DNA of 34,086 bases from a virus. This document shows positions 10,001 through 18,159 of this stretch, one piece after another. The DNA is taken from positions 1 through 34,086 of IMG/VR virus record IMGVR_UViG_3300025411_000752; one strand, 5' to 3'. Both the position numbers and the translations under genes were made by a program. How positions within the stretch are numbered: position 1 is the first letter of the stretch; the number at the start of each line of letters is the position of its first letter. The notes beneath the pieces were generated by a model that was given only the letters and a program-made list of their open reading frames with translations, made no database searches and was not told the origin of the DNA.

Positions 10001-13000
10001 CAAGAAATACAGCAATCGTTGGAGATGAATTGCGTAGTACAGTAATTCAACCAGCACCTGCAATTCCTAATTTAGTAAATGATAAACCTAAATCAATCTT
10101 AGCTTTGAATCATACTAAGGCATTGTTGAGTAATTTAATTTCAAATACTACAATTACACCGACTACTGGAAATACACAAACACAAGTTACTACATTACCA
10201 GCCGGCGATCAAGGATCTCAAACCGCTGTTAATAGTGTTTTAACAAATGCTGCGTTAATCCAAGATATGATAAGCAACGGCTTACCACAAGCTCCTGCAT
10301 TTGTATTGCCTCAACCTACTGGTTACAATACATCATTCTTGTCAACATACGGCAACGGCGTAACACAAATTGTTAACAATTATTTGTTCATTAAAGCAGA
10401 AATCGCTGCTTATTTAAATACCAATTATAATACAATTTGGACTAGTACCGCATTTACTACTGGCGGATATCAAGCAGAAACTATCAGAGACGTTAGTTTT
10501 ATATTAGACGGACTACAGTACGATTTAACCTACGGCGGTAATGTACAAAGTAATATCAACGGTAGTTCATATTATTCTCTAGGTTATAGTCAAGTTCAAA
10601 CAGCATATACTCAAATTTTTAATGCAGCCTTGACTCGTTTAAAAACTATTATTGGACAAATTGTTCAAGGTCAATCAGTATCTGCAACTTCTGGTAATAG
10701 TGTAACTCAGTATACTACAGCACCATACGGTAATTCAACAGCCGCAAGTGCTGCACAAGGTTTGATACAAAATATTTTAAACTGGATTGCAAACGGTTAC
10801 GGAGATACAACTGTATATCCAACAGTTGCTATTGCTCTAGCAAGTAGTCAACTACAAACATCGTTTAACTTGTTACAAGCAAGAGCTAGTGAAATTGCAG
10901 CAGATGCTCAAGCATGGGTTAAAAAGTATTATCAATCAAGTAATATTAGTACTTCATTAACTAATCGTGATGCTGGATATATTGTTCAAGCACTATCATA
11001 CGATTTAGTATTTGGCAGCAACTTCAATAGTATTGCGGCAGGTAGAGGTTTCAACAGATTAAACACTAGTGCCCAAGCATTATTAGCAAATACAAATAAT
11101 GAATTATCAGCAACACTGGGTGCAATTCAATTTATTGCTAACAAAGCAAAACAATATGCGGCAGGTGGTTCAGCAATCCAAGCAACAGCTACAATCAATG
11201 ATGTAATATCATTAATTAATGGACAAGCTACAACTACATTAACTACCGCAACAACAAGCACAAACGTATTAACTGTGTCTAGTACATCAGGTATGTATGT
11301 TGGCCAGCCAATTCAGTTTACTGGATTGCCAGCTAATATTACTACAACAGCCACAGCTACTACAACAAGTACTAACGTAATTACACTAGGAGCTACAGCA
11401 AGTAGTTTAGGTATTGTTGCTGGACAACAAATTTATTTTACAGGTTCTGTATTTGGTAATATTGTACAAAACCAAATGTATTATGTTTTAAGTCCAAGCG
11501 GAAGCACTATTCAAGTTAGTTTAACATACGGTGGAAGTGCTGTAGCTTTAGTAACAGCTTCGGGTACAATGTCAGTTGTTGTTAACAATGCTGGAGGTTT
11601 GTGGAATAACAATGTCTATTGGATCAACACTATTCCAGGTACTACAACTTTAACTATTACAAGTAGCTATGCAAGCGGAACAGCTTATACTATTACTAAT
11701 ACAAAAACTGGTATGACTGCTAGTGCAGTAGCTGGCGATTCTTCTAATATTTTAACAAATGGTTCTGTAACTTATAATGACACATTAACTACAATTAATG
11801 GAGCAGAAATACTACGTGCTAATAAAAACTTTATAGCTTATGAAGCAGCTGCATATATCAGTGCAAGTTATGGTGGAGGTTCTGGTGCTGTAACAACTAC
11901 TGCCTCTACAGGTAATTTAGTTACAACATCTAGTGCTCATAACTTTGTAGCAGGCGATCCTGTAGTATTCAGTGCTGTTACAGTAACAACTACAGCAACT
12001 TCTAGTATTGCAAGCACAGACGGCAGTCGTCCAAATCAAATTGTTGTAGGAACTACAACAGGAGTTGTTGCTGGCATGCCAATTAGCTTTGCTGGAACAA
12101 ACTTTGGCGGTATAAATTTAAGTACTACTTACTATGTTAAAACAGTAGTTGATAGTACACACATTACCATTAGCGCAACTTATAACGGAACGGTACTGAC
12201 TCTTACAACTGGTACTGGTTCAATGACAGCAACCATTGGCGGAATATTTGGTGGATTGACAGCAGGCGTTGAATATTATGTATTGTCTGCAGGTCTTACA
12301 CCAACATCATTTGCTGTTACGGCAACTCAAGGAAGTACAACACCAGTTACTCTTTCACCTGCAAATGGAGTTGCTACAGTTAACTATTATTATAATTTAA
12401 CTAAATGTATTCGTGATACTTCAGAGTACATTAACGCATTGATTTATGATTTAAATTACCCAGGTAATTACAAATCATTACGTGCAGCAACATTGTACAA
12501 TAATGCAGTGAGTGGATCAACTACAAGTAACATGTTCTTTGCTAGAAACGGATCTGGTTTAAGAAACTGTACCATGAACGGATTGACAGGAACATTGACA
12601 GCAGCTAATAGTTACGGTACAAAACGACCAACAGCAGGTGCGTATGTTTCATTAGATCCAGGATTTGGACCAAACGATACTAACGTATGGATCAACAGCC
12701 GAAGCCATTACAGTCAAAACTGTACTATGTTTGGTACAGCTTGTACTGGTGCTAAAATTGATTCAGCACTGCATAGCGGTGGTAATAAGTCTATGGTTAA
12801 GAATGACTTTACCACAATTTTAAGTGACGGTATTGGTGTATGGTGTACAGGTTCTGGATCATTAACAGAATTAGTTTCAGTGTTCAACTACTACGGCTAT
12901 GCTGGTTATCTAGCAGAGCTAGGTGGACGTATTCGTGCTACCAACGGTAATAGTTCATACGGTACGTATGGTGTTATTGCTGAAGGCACAGATACTTTTG

Positions 13001-16000
13001 AAACTCCAATTTATGCAAACTTAAACAATCATAATGCTCAAGCATATATTACTAACGTAGTAACAGATGCAGTTAACAACGTATTACGTATTGAGTACGA
13101 AAATGCTGGTAACGGTTACACAAACTATCTACCAGGTATTAGTGGATCAGGTTATAATGCCGCAGCAATTGGAGATGAATTTAGAGATTCCGCTGTATTT
13201 GAAACACGTTTAATTGATAACGGTGACGGTACAAGCACAAGCGTAGGCGGAACAAGTTATGTAGCAGCAACTAACACTGGACAAAACGGCGGTGTTGGTT
13301 ACTTTACAATTGCCAACACCGACCAAGCATTAAGCACAGCGTATGTTGGTATGAGAATACAACTAACAGCTGGTACAGGTGTTGGTCAGTATGCTAATAT
13401 TTTAACTTATAGCAACGGAACTAAAACTGCTCAAATTTACAAAGATAGTTTTGCTACATTAACAATAACAGCAACAACACAAGGTACTCCTAGTACTGTT
13501 ACAGTGGCAAGTACAGCAACATTATATACCAATATGCCATTCTATGTAGCAACTACAGTGGGCGGTTTGTCGGCAGGTACAGTTTACTATGTTCAATCAG
13601 TAGCAAGTACGACAACATTTACAGTAGCGTTGACAAGCGGTGGAGCAGCGTTAACTACCGCAATAACAACTACTACAAGCCAGTCAGTAGCATTGTATGC
13701 AGCAGGTTGGGATCATGTTGTTCCAGGAACACCTATTACTAATGCATTAGATTTAACAAGTACATATATTATTGAACCTCGTATTAACTATACTGGTCCA
13801 GGATTTGTTTCAAACGCTAGAACACTTCCATCAAGTACAACATGGCAAGCTGTTACATACGGTGCAGGTTATTTCTTAGCTGTGCCAAGTACTGGTACTG
13901 GTACCGCAACTAGCACTGATGGTAAAACATGGACAGCTGGCGGTTTATTACCAAGCAGTCAATCATGGGTAGATGCTGTTTACGGCGGCGGACAGCTAGC
14001 AACAGCAACAGCAGTTGTTGGCGGCTTAGGCGGAACTGGTGCAACATTTACAGCCACTTTAGGTACTGGTTTATTATCAGGACAAGTTGTAGGTATCACA
14101 GTTGTTACTAGCGGTTTAGGTTATACTACACCTCCGACTATTGTAATCAGCGGAACAGGTTCTGGTTGCGTAGCTGTAGCTCAAGTATTGAACGGATCCG
14201 TAACTAATGTTACAGTTACAGTTCCAGGATCAAATTATACAGTTGCTCCTACTGTAACAGCGGTTACTAGTACTGTTACAAGTATCACAGCAAATACTTG
14301 GGGTAGAAATTATTTCTCAGTTCCAACAATTACAATAAGTGCTCCATTTACTGCAACATTATGGACAGCAAGCGGAATTGCTACTAGTGGTACGTATTAC
14401 TACTACAATAATGCTGGTGTTACTAACTATTATTTGGCAACTAGTAATGGTACATTTACCACTACAGGACCAACATTTACAAGTGGTTCAACAACTAACG
14501 GTACTGTAAGTTTAACTTATTCAGGTACACTAGCAGTAGCTACAGCTACATTAAGCAATAATGGTGTAAATGCATTTACTATAACTAACGGTGGGTATGG
14601 TTATACAACAACTCCAACTGTAAGTATTACAGATACTGGAGCTAACTACGTTGTTATTTCTGGTGCAAGTAATAATACAGCATATCAACTTACAGGATCA
14701 TTGGGTTCAGCATGGACAGCAGGTCCATCAACTGGTAAGACAAACTTGTATTCTATTGCTTATGGTAATGGTATCTATATAGCAGTTGGTGGTGCAAGTG
14801 GAACACCTAGCGCAGTTTCAAGTACTAACCCAGGAAACGGTGGATCTTGGATTGACCGTTCAGGCGTAATTACTGGACTATCGAGTAATTATTATTCAGC
14901 TGTTGCTTATGGTAATGGTTATTTTGTGGCCGTACAATATGGCGGAACAGTAACTTCGACAACTACAAACGGTACAAGTTGGACTACTGGAGGTGTACTT
15001 CCAAGTTCAGCCAACTGGGTCAGCATTGCTTACGGTAATGGTCGTTTTGTAACTATTGCTACTGGTAGTAACAGTGTAGCATACAGTTATGATAAAGGCG
15101 TCACATGGATTGCTAGCCCAGCAGGATTGCCATCGAGTCAAAGTTGGACTAAAGTAACCTACGGCGAAGGTTTATTTGTTGCTATAGCCAGCGGTACAAC
15201 TGTATGTGCTACAAGCCCAGATGGTGTGACTTGGACAGTTCAGGCAATGCCAGGAAGCAGTAGTAACTGGAAAGGAATTGCATTTGGAAATACATCTTTA
15301 ACAGCTGCAGGTCCAGTGCCAATTTATGCAGCGGTTTCGGCAACATCTGGAACTACAGCCGCAAGTATCCAAACAGGTGCTACACCTTTAGGAAGAATGA
15401 AAGTTACAGCAGGTGCTATTGCAGAAGTTAGAATGATAGAACCTGGTTCTGGATTCAGCAAAGGAGTTGTGACAGCAACTACTAGTTCTACTAACGTTAT
15501 AACAGTTGATAACACAATTCTATTGTCTAATAATCAACCGGTGATATTCACTGGAGCAAGTACCGGTGGATTAGCAGCTAATACATATTATTATGTAATT
15601 GGATCAAGTATTACAGCTAGTAGTTTCCAAGTAGCAGCAACAAGTGGTAGTTCTACACCTGTTACATTATCAACTGCAACTGGCTTAACTGGTACTTTCA
15701 GAGCAAGTCCAATCGCAACAGTAACTGAACCAAACCACGTTAAGACAGCATCGTTAGCAGTACGCACAAATGATGGTGCAATAGCAAATCCAAGTTTCAG
15801 TAATAGAGGTACAGCTAATACATCGGCTACAGCTTCGGTTCAAGGTGACGGATATGCAGACTTGTATCAACCTAGTTCGTTTATCGCTGTATCTAATTTA
15901 TACTCATCACCGACAGCAGGTGCTAACGTAGTATTCAGTACTATTCCAAATACTTGGTATAAACTAGTAAGTGTAACTAACGTATTAGGTCTGGCAGGAA

Positions 16001-16656
16001 ACTACACAGCTACATTCCAAATTAACCCAGCGTTAACTGTAGCTCTTGCTCCTCCGCATAATACATTGATTACAACCACACTAAAATATAGTCAGGTACG
16101 TTTAACAGGACACGACTTCTTGTATATTGGTACTGGTAATCAAACTCAGACTAATTATCCAAACGTTAATCCGGCTACCGCTATCCAAGCTAATCAAACT
16201 AATAGTTCGGGCGGTGGTCGTGTGTTCTTCACGAGTACCGACCAAGACGGTAACTTCAACGTGGGTAATTTGTTTGGAGTTCAGCAAGCAACTGGTACAG
16301 CTACATTGAACGCTAGTGCGTTTAACTTGTCAGGACTACAATCCTTACAATTAGGTAGTGTAGCAGTTGGTGTTGGAAGTGCTGTGATCACACAGTTTAG
16401 TACTGATCCGTACTTCACAGCTAATAGTGATAGCATTGTTCCAACACAAAAAGCTATCAAATCTTACATTACATCACAAATTGGTGGTGGTGCAAGTAGT
16501 TTGAACGTAAATACACTAACGGCTGGTATCATTTATATTGCTGGTAACACAATATCAACAACTAGCGGTGCAAGTATTAACGTTAAAGCAAAGATGAATT
16601 TTACAGGTGGTATTGATGGTGCTCCGGTTGCACTAGCATATTTCAACCAAAAATAA
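7063..16656 (+). CDS. Giant modular tail adhesin (about 3200 residues)
   Basis: This is a full-length paralogue of the preceding gene with the same architecture, but expanded. The ATG is preceded by AGGA. Parts in order: seven CBM-like Trp modules (7090-8960); the start of a pectin-lyase-like beta-helix (VYVGPTGTDS near 9115); the first helical module (about 9256-9900); a beta-helix segment (about 9945-10050); three further helical modules (10375-12480); the beta-helix proper (12525-13010); a propeller-like region (13845-15340) interrupted by a large insertion; and the C-terminal cap (STDQDGNFNVGN near 16225, then STDPYF). At least eight FGGV modules are scattered through it. No signal peptide is seen, as expected for a virion protein. 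It likely forms a long trimeric tail or baseplate fibre binding host surface glycans. Trimerisation and target are inferred. Confidence 0.82.
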   Translation: MAEFKLGRIKFVYQGNWASNTSYVVDDVVTVGGKTYICILSNTSSSNFSNDLNNITPYWQLMADGTLWRGTWANNTAYNIGDLAQYGGTIYLCNVAHTSVTSTLTLTATSFTVNAGTATLGYAAQPGTPFVPGQTITLSGFSPTTTTSPSNNINTTFTVLTCTTTQLTFALSGTYSNVTLGTVAGTGALESEINDWTVFGTNINWSNAWATSTRYKVNDLVYYGGYTYVCNTAHVSASTISSGLESNQSYWSTFNAGIFYQGAWTTGTRYKVNDIVTYGADVWICTTYHTSSGSTLDATKFTILVNGFQFVNSWSNATAYKAGDVVTYGGYSYTAIQNNTGQTPSTATTYWQVFTTGFVYQGAWSGSNSYLIGNVVSYGGYTYVAVADNANSSITITATTVSTDPTRPNQITTSSTSNLVANLPIIFSGTTFGNIVSSTTYYVSSVVDATHFTISATAGGPVFALTTATGSATGATQTQPPLSAYWGLLNSGVRWTNNSQTFTSVSGTNISSLGTGASFDVTVNKTIYTVIPHSGSAGSGYVTGDTIKILGTNVGGLSPVNDVTLTVTASGGAITSLVATGVAVTWSTGVTYVLGDVVLFGANNYICIQSHVATTGSRPDNDTTATYWNLFTAGSEPATLTTAGDMFYYGLNGPTRLPIGTNGQILRSTNGYPTWATYGIINNVVYVGPTGTDSPAPGYGLTIDSPWASIRYACQQVENGYLNPNATQLLAKNKQFFLKEVNNYVQYTYTVTVSAASTTVFTAGSTTSLYVGMPISFTGTVGGVTAGTTYYVQAIGSTTTFAISATFGGNALPLTAGSGSMTGTYVYSASKTERDAGIVIDGVIFDVSHGGTLNSTTAANAYFSNGSLISGVNSYDIIPFVASLTYLGTKLFPAILSNTAPSSNYQTLNSISSGNQAKQIIDSTLTAESGSTTLAGNLVAITYNALNAQTSTVIATAIVPDTTIYVKTGTYNEILPISIPRNTAIVGDELRSTVIQPAPAIPNLVNDKPKSILALNHTKALLSNLISNTTITPTTGNTQTQVTTLPAGDQGSQTAVNSVLTNAALIQDMISNGLPQAPAFVLPQPTGYNTSFLSTYGNGVTQIVNNYLFIKAEIAAYLNTNYNTIWTSTAFTTGGYQAETIRDVSFILDGLQYDLTYGGNVQSNINGSSYYSLGYSQVQTAYTQIFNAALTRLKTIIGQIVQGQSVSATSGNSVTQYTTAPYGNSTAASAAQGLIQNILNWIANGYGDTTVYPTVAIALASSQLQTSFNLLQARASEIAADAQAWVKKYYQSSNISTSLTNRDAGYIVQALSYDLVFGSNFNSIAAGRGFNRLNTSAQALLANTNNELSATLGAIQFIANKAKQYAAGGSAIQATATINDVISLINGQATTTLTTATTSTNVLTVSSTSGMYVGQPIQFTGLPANITTTATATTTSTNVITLGATASSLGIVAGQQIYFTGSVFGNIVQNQMYYVLSPSGSTIQVSLTYGGSAVALVTASGTMSVVVNNAGGLWNNNVYWINTIPGTTTLTITSSYASGTAYTITNTKTGMTASAVAGDSSNILTNGSVTYNDTLTTINGAEILRANKNFIAYEAAAYISASYGGGSGAVTTTASTGNLVTTSSAHNFVAGDPVVFSAVTVTTTATSSIASTDGSRPNQIVVGTTTGVVAGMPISFAGTNFGGINLSTTYYVKTVVDSTHITISATYNGTVLTLTTGTGSMTATIGGIFGGLTAGVEYYVLSAGLTPTSFAVTATQGSTTPVTLSPANGVATVNYYYNLTKCIRDTSEYINALIYDLNYPGNYKSLRAATLYNNAVSGSTTSNMFFARNGSGLRNCTMNGLTGTLTAANSYGTKRPTAGAYVSLDPGFGPNDTNVWINSRSHYSQNCTMFGTACTGAKIDSALHSGGNKSMVKNDFTTILSDGIGVWCTGSGSLTELVSVFNYYGYAGYLAELGGRIRATNGNSSYGTYGVIAEGTDTFETPIYANLNNHNAQAYITNVVTDAVNNVLRIEYENAGNGYTNYLPGISGSGYNAAAIGDEFRDSAVFETRLIDNGDGTSTSVGGTSYVAATNTGQNGGVGYFTIANTDQALSTAYVGMRIQLTAGTGVGQYANILTYSNGTKTAQIYKDSFATLTITATTQGTPSTVTVASTATLYTNMPFYVATTVGGLSAGTVYYVQSVASTTTFTVALTSGGAALTTAITTTTSQSVALYAAGWDHVVPGTPITNALDLTSTYIIEPRINYTGPGFVSNARTLPSSTTWQAVTYGAGYFLAVPSTGTGTATSTDGKTWTAGGLLPSSQSWVDAVYGGGQLATATAVVGGLGGTGATFTATLGTGLLSGQVVGITVVTSGLGYTTPPTIVISGTGSGCVAVAQVLNGSVTNVTVTVPGSNYTVAPTVTAVTSTVTSITANTWGRNYFSVPTITISAPFTATLWTASGIATSGTYYYYNNAGVTNYYLATSNGTFTTTGPTFTSGSTTNGTVSLTYSGTLAVATATLSNNGVNAFTITNGGYGYTTTPTVSITDTGANYVVISGASNNTAYQLTGSLGSAWTAGPSTGKTNLYSIAYGNGIYIAVGGASGTPSAVSSTNPGNGGSWIDRSGVITGLSSNYYSAVAYGNGYFVAVQYGGTVTSTTTNGTSWTTGGVLPSSANWVSIAYGNGRFVTIATGSNSVAYSYDKGVTWIASPAGLPSSQSWTKVTYGEGLFVAIASGTTVCATSPDGVTWTVQAMPGSSSNWKGIAFGNTSLTAAGPVPIYAAVSATSGTTAASIQTGATPLGRMKVTAGAIAEVRMIEPGSGFSKGVVTATTSSTNVITVDNTILLSNNQPVIFTGASTGGLAANTYYYVIGSSITASSFQVAATSGSSTPVTLSTATGLTGTFRASPIATVTEPNHVKTASLAVRTNDGAIANPSFSNRGTANTSATASVQGDGYADLYQPSSFIAVSNLYSSPTAGANVVFSTIPNTWYKLVSVTNVLGLAGNYTATFQINPALTVALAPPHNTLITTTLKYSQVRLTGHDFLYIGTGNQTQTNYPNVNPATAIQANQTNSSGGGRVFFTSTDQDGNFNVGNLFGVQQATGTATLNASAFNLSGLQSLQLGSVAVGVGSAVITQFSTDPYFTANSDSIVPTQKAIKSYITSQIGGGASSLNVNTLTAGIIYIAGNTISTTSGASINVKAKMNFTGGIDGAPVALAYFNQK
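7090..8960 (+). repeat. Seven CBM-like Trp modules of second adhesin
   Basis: Seven successive modules of about 60-90 residues follow W......Y..(G/N)D(V/L)V.YGG..Y.C....H..., ending in (Y/D)W...(F/L). Aromatic residues recur at the same places, as in chitin- or cellulose-binding CBM5/12-like modules. Extra beta inserts interrupt some: 7350-7625 after the second, an FGGV module (8245-8490) in the sixth, and another segment before the seventh. Confidence 0.6.
9256..12480 (+). repeat. Four helical 'RD..YI.DAL.YDL.YGGN' modules
   Basis: Four predicted alpha-helical modules each have an (N)K.F...E...Y(I/V/L)...Y opening helix, then RD(A/V/T)....(I/L)..(L/V).(Y/F)D(L/V).(Y/H/F)G(G/S)N. The RD dipeptides fall near 9562, 10487, 10966 and 12412. 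The first adhesin has one copy (about 895-1540). In the first and fourth copies FGGV modules are inserted between the opening helix and the RD helix; the second and third have a short linker there. The motif is familiar from cyanophage structural proteins; its function is unknown. Confidence 0.6.
13845..15340 (+). repeat. Interrupted seven-unit propeller-like repeat
   Basis: The units match those of the first adhesin (YGNGRFV, AYS.D.GVTW). Unit 2 begins WVDAVYGGGQL and appears to resume at YVVISGASNNTAYQ, about 210 residues later (roughly 14000-14637). The intervening segment carries its own repeats of the form GLGYTTPPT(I/V).I...G. Counting the split unit as one gives seven, equal to the uninterrupted paralogue. 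Confidence 0.55.
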
Positions 16657-16671
16657 TAAGGAAAATTAAAA

Positions 16672-17004
16672 ATGGCAACAGGTCGATTTACAACACCCCA
16701 GGCTTCGATACAGCTTGGAACAACAAATACTACATTGTACATAGTACCCGCTGGTTACTATAGTGTATTCAATGTTTCATTGACAAATACTGGTACAACA
16801 GCGGTGACAATTCAATTAGCACTTTCGGCAACTAGTACACCAGGTACAAGTGACTGGATCGAATTTGGTACAACTATTGCTCCAAAAGGAGTTTTTGAGC
16901 GTACCGGTCTAGTAGCAAATGCTGGTTTATATGTAGTAGGCTTGTCTAGTACGGCTGCACAAGTTAACGCAACTGTGTACGGTATCGAAACTTCAACATC
17001 ATAA
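16672..17004 (+). CDS. Small beta-rich structural protein (110 residues)
   Basis: I do not recognise the family with certainty. The protein is short, rich in Thr, Val, Ala and Gly, with one Trp and no Cys, and alternates in a way that suggests a single all-beta domain. Phrases such as YIVPAGYYSVFNVSLTNTG and FGTTIAPKGVFERTG resemble small phage head- or tail-decorating or fibre-associated proteins. A TAAGGA ribosome site (16657-16662) overlaps the stop region of the giant adhesin, and the gene ends in tandem stops TAA-TAG. Its place between adhesin and fibre genes suggests a fibre accessory or attachment protein. No catalytic motif is visible. Confidence 0.65.
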   Translation: MATGRFTTPQASIQLGTTNTTLYIVPAGYYSVFNVSLTNTGTTAVTIQLALSATSTPGTSDWIEFGTTIAPKGVFERTGLVANAGLYVVGLSSTAAQVNATVYGIETSTS

Positions 17005-17024
17005 TAGTATAAGAGAGATAACAT

Positions 17025-18158
17025 ATGGGACGATATAATACGGTAATAGCGACGTCAACCGCTATCGCAGGCACATATACAATGCCAGCACCTTTTGCTG
17101 GTATTCAAGAACTTGGAGGTACAGCACCCTATACGGTTACAATGCCTAGCCCTGTGTTATTTCCAGGTACTACACAAACTTTTTACAATACAACAAGCGG
17201 CGTAGTAACATTGTCATTGAGCGGTGTAACTCCTGCAGGTAACATTATAGGACCAGCAACTAACAATACATCTGTTCAAACTTATGCTATGCCTACTGGT
17301 GCAATTTTTACAGTTTACTCAGATGGTGTAAATTGGTTAAGTATAAACAATGACAGCGGTGGTCCATTCTATGCTACTACAGGTAGTTTTAGTGGAGTGT
17401 TGACCGCTACTGGCGGCATTTCAGCTACTACAGGTGGCAACAATCAAACTTTTAGTACAACTGGTAGTGCTACAATCAGTTTAAGTTCGGGCGGTATTGG
17501 TAGTATTGCCAACATGACCATTGGTAGTAGTAGCCCTCAATCGGGTGCATTTACATCTTTAAGTGCCAGCAGTGCTGTAACACTAACTGGCGGTGGTGCT
17601 GCAACAGCTTATAATACATCGGGTGCAGCGTTATTAGTAACAGGTGGTGCTGGTATTAGCGGTGCTTTGTATACAAACAGTACAGCACAATTTGCCAATA
17701 CATTAACTGTAACTTCAGGCGGAGCAAGTATTACAGGAAGTGTATCATTACCAACTTCTAGCGGTACTACACTTACTGTAAGTTCAACAGCCCAAGGTTC
17801 AAATGCCAGTACTGGTAACGCATTGCAAGTTGCAGGTGGTGTAGGTATTCAAGGAACATTATATACTGTAGGTTTAACAGAAACATCTAGTATAGCATTT
17901 AAAGAAAATGTTATGCCAATTGGTAATGTATTAGATCGAGTAATGAACCTAGTTGGTGTCACTTATGATCGTAAAGAAGGTCGTAAAAACGAAGCTGGTT
18001 TAATTGCTGAAGAAGTTTATAAAGTTATTCCAGAAATTGTTAGCACTGACAAAGAAGGCAAACCTTACGGTATTCAATATACAAAATTATCAGTATATTT
18101 GTTAGAAGCTATTAAATCATTGAAACAAGAAATCAATGAATTAAAGGGATCAAAGTAA
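17025..18158 (+). CDS. Tail fibre with C-terminal Peptidase_S74 chaperone
   Basis: Residues about 1-110 form a beta domain, about 115-285 a low-complexity Ser/Thr/Gly/Ala fibre shaft (repeated GGAGISG, TLTVSS and similar), and about 286-377 an intramolecular chaperone. In S74 (endosialidase-type) chaperones a Ser-Lys dyad five residues apart cleaves the chaperone off after trimerisation. Here Ser288 and Lys293 (SSIAFKEN) occupy those positions, followed by the diagnostic AGLIAEEVYKVIPE and a C-terminal coiled-coil helix. The usual Asp after the Ser is replaced by Ser289, so cleavage may be slower. AGAGAG precedes the start codon. It likely matures as a trimeric fibre tip. Confidence 0.85.
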   Translation: MGRYNTVIATSTAIAGTYTMPAPFAGIQELGGTAPYTVTMPSPVLFPGTTQTFYNTTSGVVTLSLSGVTPAGNIIGPATNNTSVQTYAMPTGAIFTVYSDGVNWLSINNDSGGPFYATTGSFSGVLTATGGISATTGGNNQTFSTTGSATISLSSGGIGSIANMTIGSSSPQSGAFTSLSASSAVTLTGGGAATAYNTSGAALLVTGGAGISGALYTNSTAQFANTLTVTSGGASITGSVSLPTSSGTTLTVSSTAQGSNASTGNALQVAGGVGIQGTLYTVGLTETSSIAFKENVMPIGNVLDRVMNLVGVTYDRKEGRKNEAGLIAEEVYKVIPEIVSTDKEGKPYGIQYTKLSVYLLEAIKSLKQEINELKGSK

Positions 18159-18159
18159 C

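Larger units (their letters stand above)
8245..15708 (+). repeat. Eight dispersed FGGV/TTYYV modules in second adhesin
   Basis: Copies of the same beta module as in the first adhesin lie at about 8245-8490, 9320-9540, 11235-11330 (first half only), 11341-11580, 11985-12225, 12236-12385 (second half only), 13460-13700 and 15466-15708. They sit in loops of unrelated domains: the CBM region, the helical domain, the pre-propeller region and the post-propeller region. This implies independent insertion and loss rather than simple tandem growth. Confidence 0.75.

Noticed and set aside
13929-14111. 60-codon + strand open frame in the second adhesin
   Set aside because: It is an out-of-frame reading of the propeller and Gly-rich repeat region, with an Arg/Cys/Ser-rich unlikely protein.
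2-16656. CRISPR array or DNA tandem repeats in the giant genes
   Set aside because: The repetition is at protein level with diverged DNA and variable spacing; there are no identical short repeats with unique spacers.
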